In this document: positions 45,962-53,736 of the stretch, piece by piece
Layout of the letters: each line of letters starts with the position of its first letter
Numbering within the stretch: the stretch's first letter is position 1
Origin: an uncultured Robinsoniella sp.
Lineage (GTDB): Bacteria; Bacillota; Clostridia; Lachnospirales; Lachnospiraceae
NCBI GenBank assembly: GCA_900540475.1
Contig: UQGG01000008.1
Location: 1 to 64,000 of the forward strand
Length of the DNA: 64,000 nucleotides
Direction: 5' to 3'
The notes under the pieces: generated by a model
Databases searched by the model: none
The model's input: the letters and a program-made list of their open reading frames with translations, nothing else
Told to the model about the DNA's origin: nothing
Position numbers and translations under genes: made by a program

Positions 45962-46066
45962 TATCTGCAAGTTATCTATGCCTATCATAGCACTAATATT
46001 CTCATCATGCAATCTTCACGGCCCAATATATTTACATCTTTCATAAATCTTAATAATTTGCTTCCA

Positions 46067-47059
46067 TTATCTGCGCCTTCTGGAAACTACTGTCTTTATT
46101 CCAAATGCTGCCGCTGCTGCAAGCAGGATTCCAAGTATAACATATACAACCGTATAATCATTTTTTACCTCAGGAGCCTTTGCAAGAGGTACATCTTCGT
46201 CTTCTATGCTAACCGTTTCCTGTTCCGAATCAGTCTCAGGAGAATCTGCCAGCGGAACCTGTTCATCCGGAATATTTACCGTATTCTCATCTGCTCCCGG
46301 CTGAGTATTGTTATCAGGAGCTGCCTGCTGATTGTTGTCGGCATTATTCGGCGTGTTGTTGGCATTGTTATCCGCAGTATTATTTGGTGTGGTATTATTT
46401 GGCGTGGTATTTGCCGGTGTATTGGCTGGTGTCGTTGCCGGCGTATTATTTGCAGCCGGGGTTGACGGTGTAGTCGGTGTATTATTATCCGGCGTGTTAT
46501 TCGGTGCTTCTGTAGCCGGCGGGTTTGTCTGCGGCTCCGTCTGCTGTACGTCGGATTGGTTTGCGGTATAGATAAACTGAATCTCAGAACTTGAGTCTGA
46601 CAATACAACCGATTTCGACTTCTGGTCTACGGTGTAGCCGCTGATCAGCAATGCAGACTCTGTAATTTTATTTCCGCTCTCGCCCATTGTAACTTTAGTT
46701 GTGACAAGCTGATTTCCATTTGTATCTACATATTTTACTGCATACTCTAATCCATTTACTACAGGAACATATTTGGCAACATATATTTTTTTCCCGGTTA
46801 CCTCAGTTCCGGCTTCCTGGGGTTCCTCACTCCATTCCTTAAAGATATATCCGCTTTCCGGTATCGCATAAGGACTATTGGGAAATCCCTCACCATACGG
46901 GATATTATAAACCACTTTCTTACCGTCACCCTCGCTTAAAGTTCCATGGGAACCTCCGCGAAACACGATCTCATAACTTTTTGCCGCTTCTGCAGAAAGT
47001 ACAGGTACTGCCAAAAAAATCATCAAGAAGCATATCATCAGCATACTTATTTTTTTCAT
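46067..47059 (-). CDS. Wall- or membrane-anchored surface protein with MucBP-like domain and doubled VPLA motif
   Basis: 330 residues: signal peptide (1-25), a beta-rich domain (about 28-95, InlB-like FRGGSHGTLSEGDGKKVVYN), a MucBP-like domain (about 103-165, YAVKYVDTNGNQLV), a 100-residue Asn/Thr/Pro repeat stalk (NNTPNNT-type), then the doubled motif IPDEQVPLAD and IEDEDVPLAK, a membrane helix and a RRRR tail. The paired DE(Q/D)VPLA motif before a C-terminal helix is known from clostridial anchor domains. Last gene of the operon that begins at 48471, with zero gap to the gene before it (TAAATG). Confidence 0.78.
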   Translation of the reverse strand: MKKISMLMICFLMIFLAVPVLSAEAAKSYEIVFRGGSHGTLSEGDGKKVVYNIPYGEGFPNSPYAIPESGYIFKEWSEEPQEAGTEVTGKKIYVAKYVPVVNGLEYAVKYVDTNGNQLVTTKVTMGESGNKITESALLISGYTVDQKSKSVVLSDSSSEIQFIYTANQSDVQQTEPQTNPPATEAPNNTPDNNTPTTPSTPAANNTPATTPANTPANTTPNNTTPNNTADNNANNTPNNADNNQQAAPDNNTQPGADENTVNIPDEQVPLADSPETDSEQETVSIEDEDVPLAKAPEVKNDYTVVYVILGILLAAAAAFGIKTVVSRRRR

Positions 47060-47821
47060 TTATGACTCCTCTCCCTTCTGTTTTCTTTTACGACCTGCTG
47101 CTATAAATATGACTACGCATACGCAGGCACCCATCATACCGGCAAGAAGCAAAATCGGCGAATTATCACCTGTTTTTACTTTACTTGTTGTCTGATTCGT
47201 ACCGCTGCCGCCATTAGTATTTCCATTGTTATTATTGTTATTGTTGTTAGAATTGTTATTATTTGTGTTTCCCTGATTTTTATTTGTGTCCGGCTCCGTC
47301 TGGTCTGCATCATCATCATGTGCCACACGGAACGTAAACTGGATTATACCTTCTGTTTCCTGATAGCTGTTATCCATAGAGTCGCCGTCTACATAGACTT
47401 CCATATCAATGTCAGTGGATTCCCCTTTTCCCAGGCTTTCCAGCAGGAAATTTTCTCCCATATAGCCTTCTCCAAAGCTTTCCAGTCCACCGATCTTTCC
47501 TTTATAAAACTGTTCCCCGTCTCTTTTCAGGGTAATTTCAAATACTGCACCGCCTGCGCCCATTTCACGAAGAACCTGGGCACTCATGTAGAATTTCATC
47601 TGCTCATAGTCATCATTCGTCAATGTAATCTTCTGGGTTCTTGTTTCCCCAGGCATCATATTTTTAAAATTATCAAAAAGATCATTGCTTCCGTTTAAAA
47701 AAATAAATTCCTTGGCATCACCATCAAAGGTAACATTGGTATCACTGTCAGCAAATACCACCATATTCATTTGTAAAAGCAAGGTCAATATTATGCAAAA
47801 ACTAATTATTTTCTTCTTCAT
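47060..47821 (-). CDS. Surface protein with Asn-rich stalk and VKTGD anchor signal
   Basis: 253 residues: signal peptide (1-25), an extracellular beta-sandwich (about 27-165: MPGETRTQKITLTND, TFRVAHDDD) of a type often found in SipW-cluster proteins, an Asn/Gly-rich stretch (about 175-212), then VKTGDNSP, a membrane helix and a KRKQKGEES tail. VKTGD is a sortase recognition motif of the xxTGD kind; no sortase gene is in the window. Second gene of the operon behind operator-promoter C; two bases separate it from the TasA-like gene. Confidence 0.82.
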   Translation of the reverse strand: MKKKIISFCIILTLLLQMNMVVFADSDTNVTFDGDAKEFIFLNGSNDLFDNFKNMMPGETRTQKITLTNDDYEQMKFYMSAQVLREMGAGGAVFEITLKRDGEQFYKGKIGGLESFGEGYMGENFLLESLGKGESTDIDMEVYVDGDSMDNSYQETEGIIQFTFRVAHDDDADQTEPDTNKNQGNTNNNNSNNNNNNNNGNTNGGSGTNQTTSKVKTGDNSPILLLAGMMGACVCVVIFIAAGRKRKQKGEES

Positions 47822-47823
47822 AT

Positions 47824-48471
47824 TTATTCTTCCTCAACTTCCTGAAGAACTCCGTTAGCATCGATTTTGACTTCCAGTCCCCATTCCGAAAGCATGGCAT
47901 CTTCTGCGCCGATTACCTGGATCGCATCTGCTTCTACATCAAAAGCGATGGAAAGTCCTGTATATAGATTTTGTTCTTTACTCGGGATGTTCCCAATTTG
48001 TATAAAATCCATTATTTTTGAGGTAGACTCCTTTGCATTCAGGGGCTTGCGGTAGTAAAAATACATTTCTTCACCATTTTCGTCATCATCCTGGATAATC
48101 CAGTCTGACTTCTGATCGGTTAAAATGGAGATATAATTTGCGTCGGCTTCCGGATTTTTCTCACCATTGCGGTCCTCCCAGCTCTTATGCAGTGTCACTC
48201 TTAAATACAATGGATTGTCTTTTATATTATTTACATAAATCGCTTCCGGTATTTTATCGCCCGGCATTCCGGTAATGCTCTTAATATCGCCCTCTTTTAT
48301 TTCTTTTCCGCCCTTTGCCGTTTCTTCCATAAGCTGAATTCCTATATTTCCGGCACTGATTTTATTTTTAGAAGTTGTTTCCGCCTGAAAGGATGCCACC
48401 GTCCCGCTTATCAAAGTCGCCGCTAAAAGCACTGCTGCCGCGCCTATTATTATGAAATTTTTCTTTTTCAT
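47824..48471 (-). CDS. TasA/camelysin-like protein (paralogue 5), first gene of the operon
   Basis: 215 residues with a SipW-like signal region (ATLISGTVASFQAETTSKNK; less canonical than paralogues 1-3) and a TasA-like domain (ISAGNIGIQLMEE, MPGDKIPEAIYV, IAFDVEADAIQVIG). It ends with an acidic tail. It opens a three-gene unit with the VKTGD protein and the doubled-motif protein and is controlled from operator-promoter C. Together they look like a fibre subunit plus two anchored partners. Confidence 0.82.
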   Translation of the reverse strand: MKKKNFIIIGAAAVLLAATLISGTVASFQAETTSKNKISAGNIGIQLMEETAKGGKEIKEGDIKSITGMPGDKIPEAIYVNNIKDNPLYLRVTLHKSWEDRNGEKNPEADANYISILTDQKSDWIIQDDDENGEEMYFYYRKPLNAKESTSKIMDFIQIGNIPSKEQNLYTGLSIAFDVEADAIQVIGAEDAMLSEWGLEVKIDANGVLQEVEEE

Positions 48472-48598
48472 AGCTTTTTTCCTTCCTCGTATCGATCAGG
48501 ACTGCCGTGCATAAAACTGTGAATTAACAGCTGTAATCCACAGTAATTAAGGTAAAGCAGTACTGGCATTTAATAATACTGATGCACTTTATAATTTG

Positions 48599-48632
48599 AT
48601 TATAATGGTTTTATGTCACACTCTAGTCACAC
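48599..48632 (-). promoter_or_regulatory. SARP-type operator-promoter C (paralogue 5 operon)
   Basis: GTCACAC at 48615-48621 and 48626-48632, 11 bp apart, with 10 bases to a consensus TATAAT (48599-48604) on the minus strand. It lies in the 271-base gap shared with the divergent pilus-like operon. Confidence 0.7.
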
Positions 48633-48654
48633 GGAATCATTTTCATAAAATATA

Positions 48655-48683
48655 TTGTATTTACTTCAGAGCATTGCTATAAT
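48655..48683 (+). promoter_or_regulatory. Predicted promoter of the type IV pilus-like operon
   Basis: TTGTAT (48655-48660), 17 bases, TATAAT (48678-48683), 60 bases before the first start codon. The divergent operator-promoter C lies 23 bases upstream, so both operons could respond to the same regulator. Confidence 0.5.
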
Positions 48684-48742
48684 AAGCATTATTACAGCAA
48701 ACTAAAGGGTGTTTGAAAATGCTCAGAGAGGGAGGTATCACT

Positions 48743-49705
48743 ATGTATCCCTGCAAACTTCATAAATATGCCTTTCTCATGATACTGCTTTTATTCAGTA
48801 TCATTTTATCAGGCTGCGGCAATTCGGACGATCCGGCACCTGTCCTATCAGAAAATACTTCCGGGACAAGTACAGGTACCGGCTCCCGTCCCAATACGCC
48901 TAAGGTTCTGACTCCCGAGGCTGGGGGAACAGCGGTTCAGACAGATGAGTATGCTTCCATAGATACCTCCAACCTTTCAGAAGGCTATTTTATGGTAAAG
49001 TACCTGGGCAATGCATCGAAAGTGAAGCTCCGCGTAAAAGCTTCTGATAATTCTATAAATGACTATAATATTAAAAATACCGGAAACTATGAAGTATTTC
49101 CCCTTTCACAGGGCAGCGGAAACTATGAAATTATGGTCTGTGAACAACTTGCCAACGATAAATACGCTATCGTAAGTTCTTTATCAGCAGAGGTGAAGCT
49201 GACAAATGAATTTGGTCCTTTTCTGTACCCGAACCAGTATGTCAATTTTACAGCTGATTCCCAGTCTGTAAAAAAAGCAGAAGAACTTGTGAAGGGAGCT
49301 TCTACAGACCTGGATGCCATTACCTCTGTATATAATTTTGTCATCGATAACATTACTTATGATACGGATAAGGCGGAAAACGTGCAATTTGATTATATTC
49401 CAAATGTGGATGATACTTTGAAGACCAAAAAGGGAATCTGCTTTGACTATGCCTCTCTTATGGGCAGTATGCTGCGGTCCCAGGGCATTCCCACCAAGAT
49501 CGAAACCGGATATTCCGGTGAAGTGGTCCACGCCTGGATCAGCGTCTATACGAAAGAGGAAGGCTGGATAGATGATCTGATTCAGTTCGATGGTAAGAAC
49601 TGGGCACTGATGGACCCCACCTTCGCAGCAAGTGGAAAAGACAGCAAGAAAATCCAAAAATACATTGGAGACGCAAAGAACTATACCACTAAACATACCT
49701 ATTAA
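48743..49705 (+). CDS. Transglutaminase-like lipoprotein
   Basis: I choose the ATG at 48743 (MYPCKLHKYA) behind GGGAGGT; the ORF extends 30 bases up to a TTG without a site. The 320-residue lipoprotein has a lipobox LSGC (Cys25), a Ser/Thr/Gly-rich linker, a beta domain and a C-terminal transglutaminase-like domain with the triad Cys233 (GICFDYASL), His263 (VVHAWISV) and Asp291 (ALMDPTF). Such domains act as proteases or crosslinkers at the cell surface. First gene of the pilus-like operon, 37 bases before pilC; a role in processing or crosslinking pilus or matrix proteins is inferred from position only. Confidence 0.85.
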   Translation: MYPCKLHKYAFLMILLLFSIILSGCGNSDDPAPVLSENTSGTSTGTGSRPNTPKVLTPEAGGTAVQTDEYASIDTSNLSEGYFMVKYLGNASKVKLRVKASDNSINDYNIKNTGNYEVFPLSQGSGNYEIMVCEQLANDKYAIVSSLSAEVKLTNEFGPFLYPNQYVNFTADSQSVKKAEELVKGASTDLDAITSVYNFVIDNITYDTDKAENVQFDYIPNVDDTLKTKKGICFDYASLMGSMLRSQGIPTKIETGYSGEVVHAWISVYTKEEGWIDDLIQFDGKNWALMDPTFAASGKDSKKIQKYIGDAKNYTTKHTY

Positions 49706-49742
49706 CCGTTCAGTACAAATTTGCGTTTCGAAAGGAGTTCTT

Positions 49743-50762
49743 ATGGCAAAACAAGCCAATAAACCGTTATCCAATACTGAAATATCCTTTTTCTGTAATC
49801 AAATGGCAATGATCCTCCAATCCGGTATTTCTTCTATTGAAGGGATCTCTATTATGATGGAAGACAACGTCAGTTCCGATGGAAAAGCTGTTCTGGAATC
49901 TATTTATCACACCCTGGAAGAAACGGGAAATTTTCACGCAGCTGTAACTGACTGCGGCGTGTTTCCCAAATATTTTATAGATATGGTTGAAATCGGTGAA
50001 CAATCCGGCCGTCTGGACGATGTAATGTCTTCTTTGGCTGAATATTATGAGCGGGAAGAAAATATTGCAAAAGGGATCAAAGGCGCCATTACATACCCCT
50101 GTATTATGATTGGTCTTCTCCTGTTTATCGTTGTGATCCTGATTGTCAAAGTACTTCCTATCTTTAATCAGGTTTATATTGAACTGGGCAGCCAGCTTAC
50201 AGGATTTTCCAAAAGCCTGTTAAATCTGGGCAGCGCCCTGAGCCGTTATGCGGTTCCGGTAATCGTTATTTTTGTAGCTTTTGCTGCGTTTTTATTCTTC
50301 AACGGTTCCAAGCTGCGTTTTTCCAAAACTCTGCAGCATAAGATTGCCCTGGGACGGTTTGCCAGCGGTATGTTCCTTACGCTGAGCAGCGGTCTGGACA
50401 TCGACCAGAGTCTGACCATGACCTCCAAGCTGGTTGATAACCAGGAATTGCAGGAAAAGATCAAAAAGTGCCAGACTGCCCTGGAAGAAGGGGAAAGCTT
50501 TTCCCACGCTGTGACACGTTCCGAACTTTTCTCAGGAGTCTATGCACGTATGATTGCGGTGGGCTTTAAAACCGGTAATGTAGATGAAGTAATGAGAAAA
50601 GTAGCTGACCAGTATGAAGAAGAGGTTGACAACCGAATCGAAAAACTGATTGCTGTCCTGGAGCCTTCTCTGGTAGTTGCCCTTTCTATCATAGTAGGTG
50701 TGATCCTGCTCTCTGTTATGCTGCCGCTTATGGGTATCATGTCCAGCATCGGACCGTTTTAG
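49743..50762 (+). CDS. pilC: PilC/GspF-type inner-membrane platform protein
   Basis: The ATG at 49743 (MAKQANKPLS) follows AAAGGAG; a longer reading to 49632 runs into the previous gene and is rejected. The 339-residue protein has two copies of the type II secretion F domain (SFFCNQMAMILQSGISSIEG and ASGMFLTLSSGLDIDQSL) and three membrane segments near residues 140, 190 and 315. It forms the platform on which a PilT/PilB-type ATPase works. Slightly short for PilC (usually about 400). Confidence 0.92.
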   Translation: MAKQANKPLSNTEISFFCNQMAMILQSGISSIEGISIMMEDNVSSDGKAVLESIYHTLEETGNFHAAVTDCGVFPKYFIDMVEIGEQSGRLDDVMSSLAEYYEREENIAKGIKGAITYPCIMIGLLLFIVVILIVKVLPIFNQVYIELGSQLTGFSKSLLNLGSALSRYAVPVIVIFVAFAAFLFFNGSKLRFSKTLQHKIALGRFASGMFLTLSSGLDIDQSLTMTSKLVDNQELQEKIKKCQTALEEGESFSHAVTRSELFSGVYARMIAVGFKTGNVDEVMRKVADQYEEEVDNRIEKLIAVLEPSLVVALSIIVGVILLSVMLPLMGIMSSIGPF

Positions 50763-50773
50763 GAGGTATTTCT

Positions 50774-51100
50774 ATGAACCGTTTTCACCAGTTACCTTTT
50801 CACCGCAGAATAAGAGCCGGTTTCCTGGTACCGATTTGTACCTTTGGACTTGTCATGATTTTATTTTTATATGGAATTGGCAATATATCCTCTACAACTG
50901 ATGCCGAACAGCAGAGAACCCTTGCCGATGCCCTTAGGCGCTGTGCCGTACAGAACTACGCGCTCACAGGTTCTTATCCGGATACCCTGGAAGACCTGCT
51001 GGCACATTATGCTGTGGCATATGATGAGAATAAATTTATTATCCATTACGAGCCTTTTGGTTCTAATATTATGCCCGACATAACCATTATCAAAAAATAG
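50774..51100 (+). CDS. Small pseudopilin-like membrane protein
   Basis: 108 residues with a basic N terminus, one hydrophobic helix (about 17-36, FLVPICTFGLVMILFLYGI) and a small C-terminal domain with TGSYPDTLEDLL, a segment common in pilin-type proteins (assembly of a periodic residue pair after the first helix). The classical prepilin cleavage site and Glu5 are missing, so it could be an accessory pseudopilin. AGGAGG precedes the ATG. Confidence 0.65.
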   Translation: MNRFHQLPFHRRIRAGFLVPICTFGLVMILFLYGIGNISSTTDAEQQRTLADALRRCAVQNYALTGSYPDTLEDLLAHYAVAYDENKFIIHYEPFGSNIMPDITIIKK

Positions 51101-51111
51101 GAGGCTGCCTT

Positions 51112-51609
51112 ATGAAGAATTTCCGGTCAAAGGAACACGTTATTGATATTGTATTTACTCTGTCCCTGTTCTGCGTTTTCGCAGCTTCAGCGCTATTTGT
51201 GGTTCTGATCGGTTCTAACGTTTATCGCTCCACCGCCGGGCAGATGGCAGAAAATAATTCTTCCCATACCGCTTTATCCTATATTTCAGAAAAGATCCGT
51301 CAGGCTGACGGTACCGGAGATATATCCATTACAAGTCTGTCCGGCACCGATGCCCTTGCTCTTAAGACCCAATATGAGGGGCAGGACTATATTACTTATA
51401 TATATGAGGATCAGAGTGAATTGAAGGAGCTGTTTGCCAAGGCGGACTCTGCCGTATCCGCATCCTCCGGCCAGTCCCTTACGGATATTACCTCACTTAA
51501 TATGGAAGAAGTACGGGATGGACTTTATCATTTTGCTGTTTCTACGGAGGATGGTGATCGCATCGACCTCTATATCCACCCCCGAGCAGAATCGCAAATT
51601 CAATCCTGA
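51112..51609 (+). CDS. DUF4860-like pilus-operon membrane protein
   Basis: 165 residues with a single N-terminal helix (about 10-32) and an extracellular beta-rich domain (SYISEKIRQADGTGDISI, EVRDGLYHFAVST). It resembles DUF4860 proteins found with PilC/PilT genes in clostridia. It lies 11 bases after the previous gene. Probably a minor pseudopilin or assembly partner; the function is not established. Confidence 0.65.
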   Translation: MKNFRSKEHVIDIVFTLSLFCVFAASALFVVLIGSNVYRSTAGQMAENNSSHTALSYISEKIRQADGTGDISITSLSGTDALALKTQYEGQDYITYIYEDQSELKELFAKADSAVSASSGQSLTDITSLNMEEVRDGLYHFAVSTEDGDRIDLYIHPRAESQIQS

Positions 51610-51684
51610 CAGCTGCCGGAAAGCAATTTATTAGCACGCTTCGGAAGTGACTCGGAACACATCGAATAAGAAAGAAGGACCCAT

Positions 51685-52125
51685 ATGAAAAAAAACACTC
51701 CTTCCAAATCCAGTTTATTTTTAATCGAATTAATTATTGCCATATTGTTTTTCACAATAGCAAGCGGCATCTGCATTCAGCTATTTTCAAAATCTTTTTT
51801 GCTCAGCCAGAGTTCTAAAAATTTGAGTACGGCATCCCGGCTGGTATCAAATACGGCTGAGGTGCTGGAAAGCTGCGGCGGTTCCCTGGAAGAAACGCAG
51901 TCTCTTTTTCCCGAAAGTGTGACTGACGGAGATTCCATACTCTTCTATTATAATGCCTCCTGGGAGAAATGCAGTGAAGCAGATGGCAAGTTTACGCTGA
52001 TCGCTACCGTAACGGGGGATGCTTCAGCAAAAAGCGTCTCCATCTCATCCTATGAAACAAAAAAACCGGAAAAACTGCTGTATTCCCTTGCAACCCAAAT
52101 AAATATTCCTCATACACTTGAGTGA
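51685..52125 (+). CDS. Type IV pilin-like protein (prepilin-like N terminus)
   Basis: 146 residues: a short basic leader, then SSLFLIELIIAILFFTIASG, whose Glu near position 5 of the hydrophobic stretch is typical of prepilins, although the Gly at -1 is replaced by Ser. A C-terminal globular domain with one Cys pair candidate follows. It is the best candidate in this operon for a structural pilin. Its stop lies 14 bases before the next start. Confidence 0.72.
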   Translation: MKKNTPSKSSLFLIELIIAILFFTIASGICIQLFSKSFLLSQSSKNLSTASRLVSNTAEVLESCGGSLEETQSLFPESVTDGDSILFYYNASWEKCSEADGKFTLIATVTGDASAKSVSISSYETKKPEKLLYSLATQINIPHTLE

Positions 52126-52139
52126 CAGAAAGGCCGTTT

Positions 52140-52658
52140 ATGATGAAAAAGAAAAAGAAACACACTTTTTTAAATATCGGAACTTCTTCCATCCTGCTTG
52201 TATTCGTACTATTATGTCTGGTTACCTTTGCCATTCTTTCTATTGTAAATGCCAACATGGATTATCAATTGAGCAAGAAGAATGCCGAACATACCAGTGC
52301 CTATTATCAGGCGGACCTAAAAGCCAAGCAGGAACTGGCTGAAATTGATGACATTTTATACAGTGAATATAAATCGCAGTCTTTTTCCGACGCCGAATCT
52401 TATTATACTCACGTTATAAAAGTGCTGTCAGATGCGGGGACCTATACCTTTGACCGGGATCTCTCATCCCCCAGAATGTACTATGAGGTGCCAATTGCGG
52501 AAAATCAGATATTGAACGTCACTCTTGAACTGCATTTCCCAACACAAACCGGAGAACACTTCTATCGTATTATCACCTGGAACAGCCAGTCAGACAGCAG
52601 CTGGGAACCGGAAAGTAACGTACCTGTATTCAACGGATCTTTTGAATCTGAATTTTAG
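52140..52658 (+). CDS. Pseudopilin-like membrane protein
   Basis: I choose the ATG at 52140 (MMKKKKKHTF) after AGAAAGG; a GTG at 52122 overlapping the previous stop is possible. The 172-residue protein has a strongly basic leader, one hydrophobic helix (about 16-36, SILLVFVLLCLVTFAIL) and an extracellular domain (ENQILNVTLELHFPT) that resembles PulG/PilX-type minor pilins. It stands directly before the ATPase gene, 11 bases apart. Confidence 0.68.
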   Translation: MMKKKKKHTFLNIGTSSILLVFVLLCLVTFAILSIVNANMDYQLSKKNAEHTSAYYQADLKAKQELAEIDDILYSEYKSQSFSDAESYYTHVIKVLSDAGTYTFDRDLSSPRMYYEVPIAENQILNVTLELHFPTQTGEHFYRIITWNSQSDSSWEPESNVPVFNGSFESEF

Positions 52659-52669
52659 GAGGATTTTTC

Positions 52670-53725
52670 ATGGAAATAAATGAATTATTGGATCATGCGG
52701 TTAAAGCCCTGGCATCGGATGTTTTTATTGTAGCCGGACTTCCGCTGTCCTATAAAGTCAACGGCACTATGGTACACGACGACTCAGACAGGCTTATGCC
52801 AAACGACACGGAAAACATTATAACAGAAATATACCAGCTGGCCGGAAACAGATCTATGCAGATTCTACTGGAAAAAGGGGATGATGATTTTTCATTTTCC
52901 ATCACCGGTCTGTCCAGATTCCGAATTAATGCATACCGCCAGCGTGGTTCCCTGTCTGCGGTAATCAGAATCGTTCGTTTTAACCTGCCTGATCCAAAGG
53001 AATTCGGCATTGGTGATAATATTCTGCGGCTTGCAGACTTTAACAAAGGGCTTGTTTTAGTAACCGGTCCTGCAGGAAGCGGAAAGTCCACAACCCTCGC
53101 CTGCCTGATCGATGCTATTAATTCCACCAAAGAACGGCATATCATCACACTGGAAGACCCGCTGGAGCATTTGCACCGCCATAAAAAAAGTATCGTCAGC
53201 CAGCGTGAGATTAATACGGATACGGAAAGCTATCTCATCGCTCTGCGCGCAGCCCTCCGGCAAAGCCCGGATGTCATTCTGCTTGGTGAAATGCGTGACT
53301 TTGAGACAATCCAGGTCGCAATGACCGCTGCAGAAACAGGCCATCTGGTATTCTCCACCCTCCACACCATCGGGGCTGTGAATACCGTAGGGAGGATAAT
53401 CGATGTCTTCCCTCCAAGCCAGCAGACTCAGATCACCGTCCAGTTGTCCATGGCATTACAGGCAGTCGTTTCCCAGCAATTGGTACCCTCCGTTGACGGA
53501 AAACTGATTCCAGCCTTTGAAGTATTGACACTGACCCCTGCAATCCGGAATATGATCCGGGAGAACAAAATCCCACAGATAGACGGGACCTTATACTCCT
53601 CCTCTTCGGATACCATGTTCTCCATGGATGCCAGTCTGGTAAGCCTCTGCAAAAAAGGCCTGATAACAGCTAAGACCGCCATGGAATACGCAGTGAAGCC
53701 AGATATGATACAGCGGAAACTTTAG
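52670..53725 (+). CDS. pilT: PilT-family ATPase
   Basis: 351 residues with the PilT N-terminal PAS-like domain, Walker A GPAGSGKST (133-141), the Asp box LEDPLEHL, Walker B DVILLGEMRD (201-210), the His box TGHLVFSTLHT and the C-terminal motif AIRNMIRENKIPQID typical of retraction ATPases. There is no PilB-type polymerase ATPase in the operon, so this protein may power both assembly and retraction or act with an ATPase encoded elsewhere. Last gene of the operon; the next gene is convergent 11 bases on. Confidence 0.93.
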   Translation: MEINELLDHAVKALASDVFIVAGLPLSYKVNGTMVHDDSDRLMPNDTENIITEIYQLAGNRSMQILLEKGDDDFSFSITGLSRFRINAYRQRGSLSAVIRIVRFNLPDPKEFGIGDNILRLADFNKGLVLVTGPAGSGKSTTLACLIDAINSTKERHIITLEDPLEHLHRHKKSIVSQREINTDTESYLIALRAALRQSPDVILLGEMRDFETIQVAMTAAETGHLVFSTLHTIGAVNTVGRIIDVFPPSQQTQITVQLSMALQAVVSQQLVPSVDGKLIPAFEVLTLTPAIRNMIRENKIPQIDGTLYSSSSDTMFSMDASLVSLCKKGLITAKTAMEYAVKPDMIQRKL

Positions 53726-53736
53726 CCCTTTACAGC

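Noticed and set aside
46318..46500. CRISPR-like repeats
   Set aside because: The periodic signal comes from degenerate NNTP-type codons in a coding stalk; there are no spacers of constant length.
46332..46571. 79-residue Val/Gly-rich plus-strand frame
   Set aside because: It is the antisense reading of the Asn/Thr/Pro stalk of the surface protein; low complexity explains the open frame.
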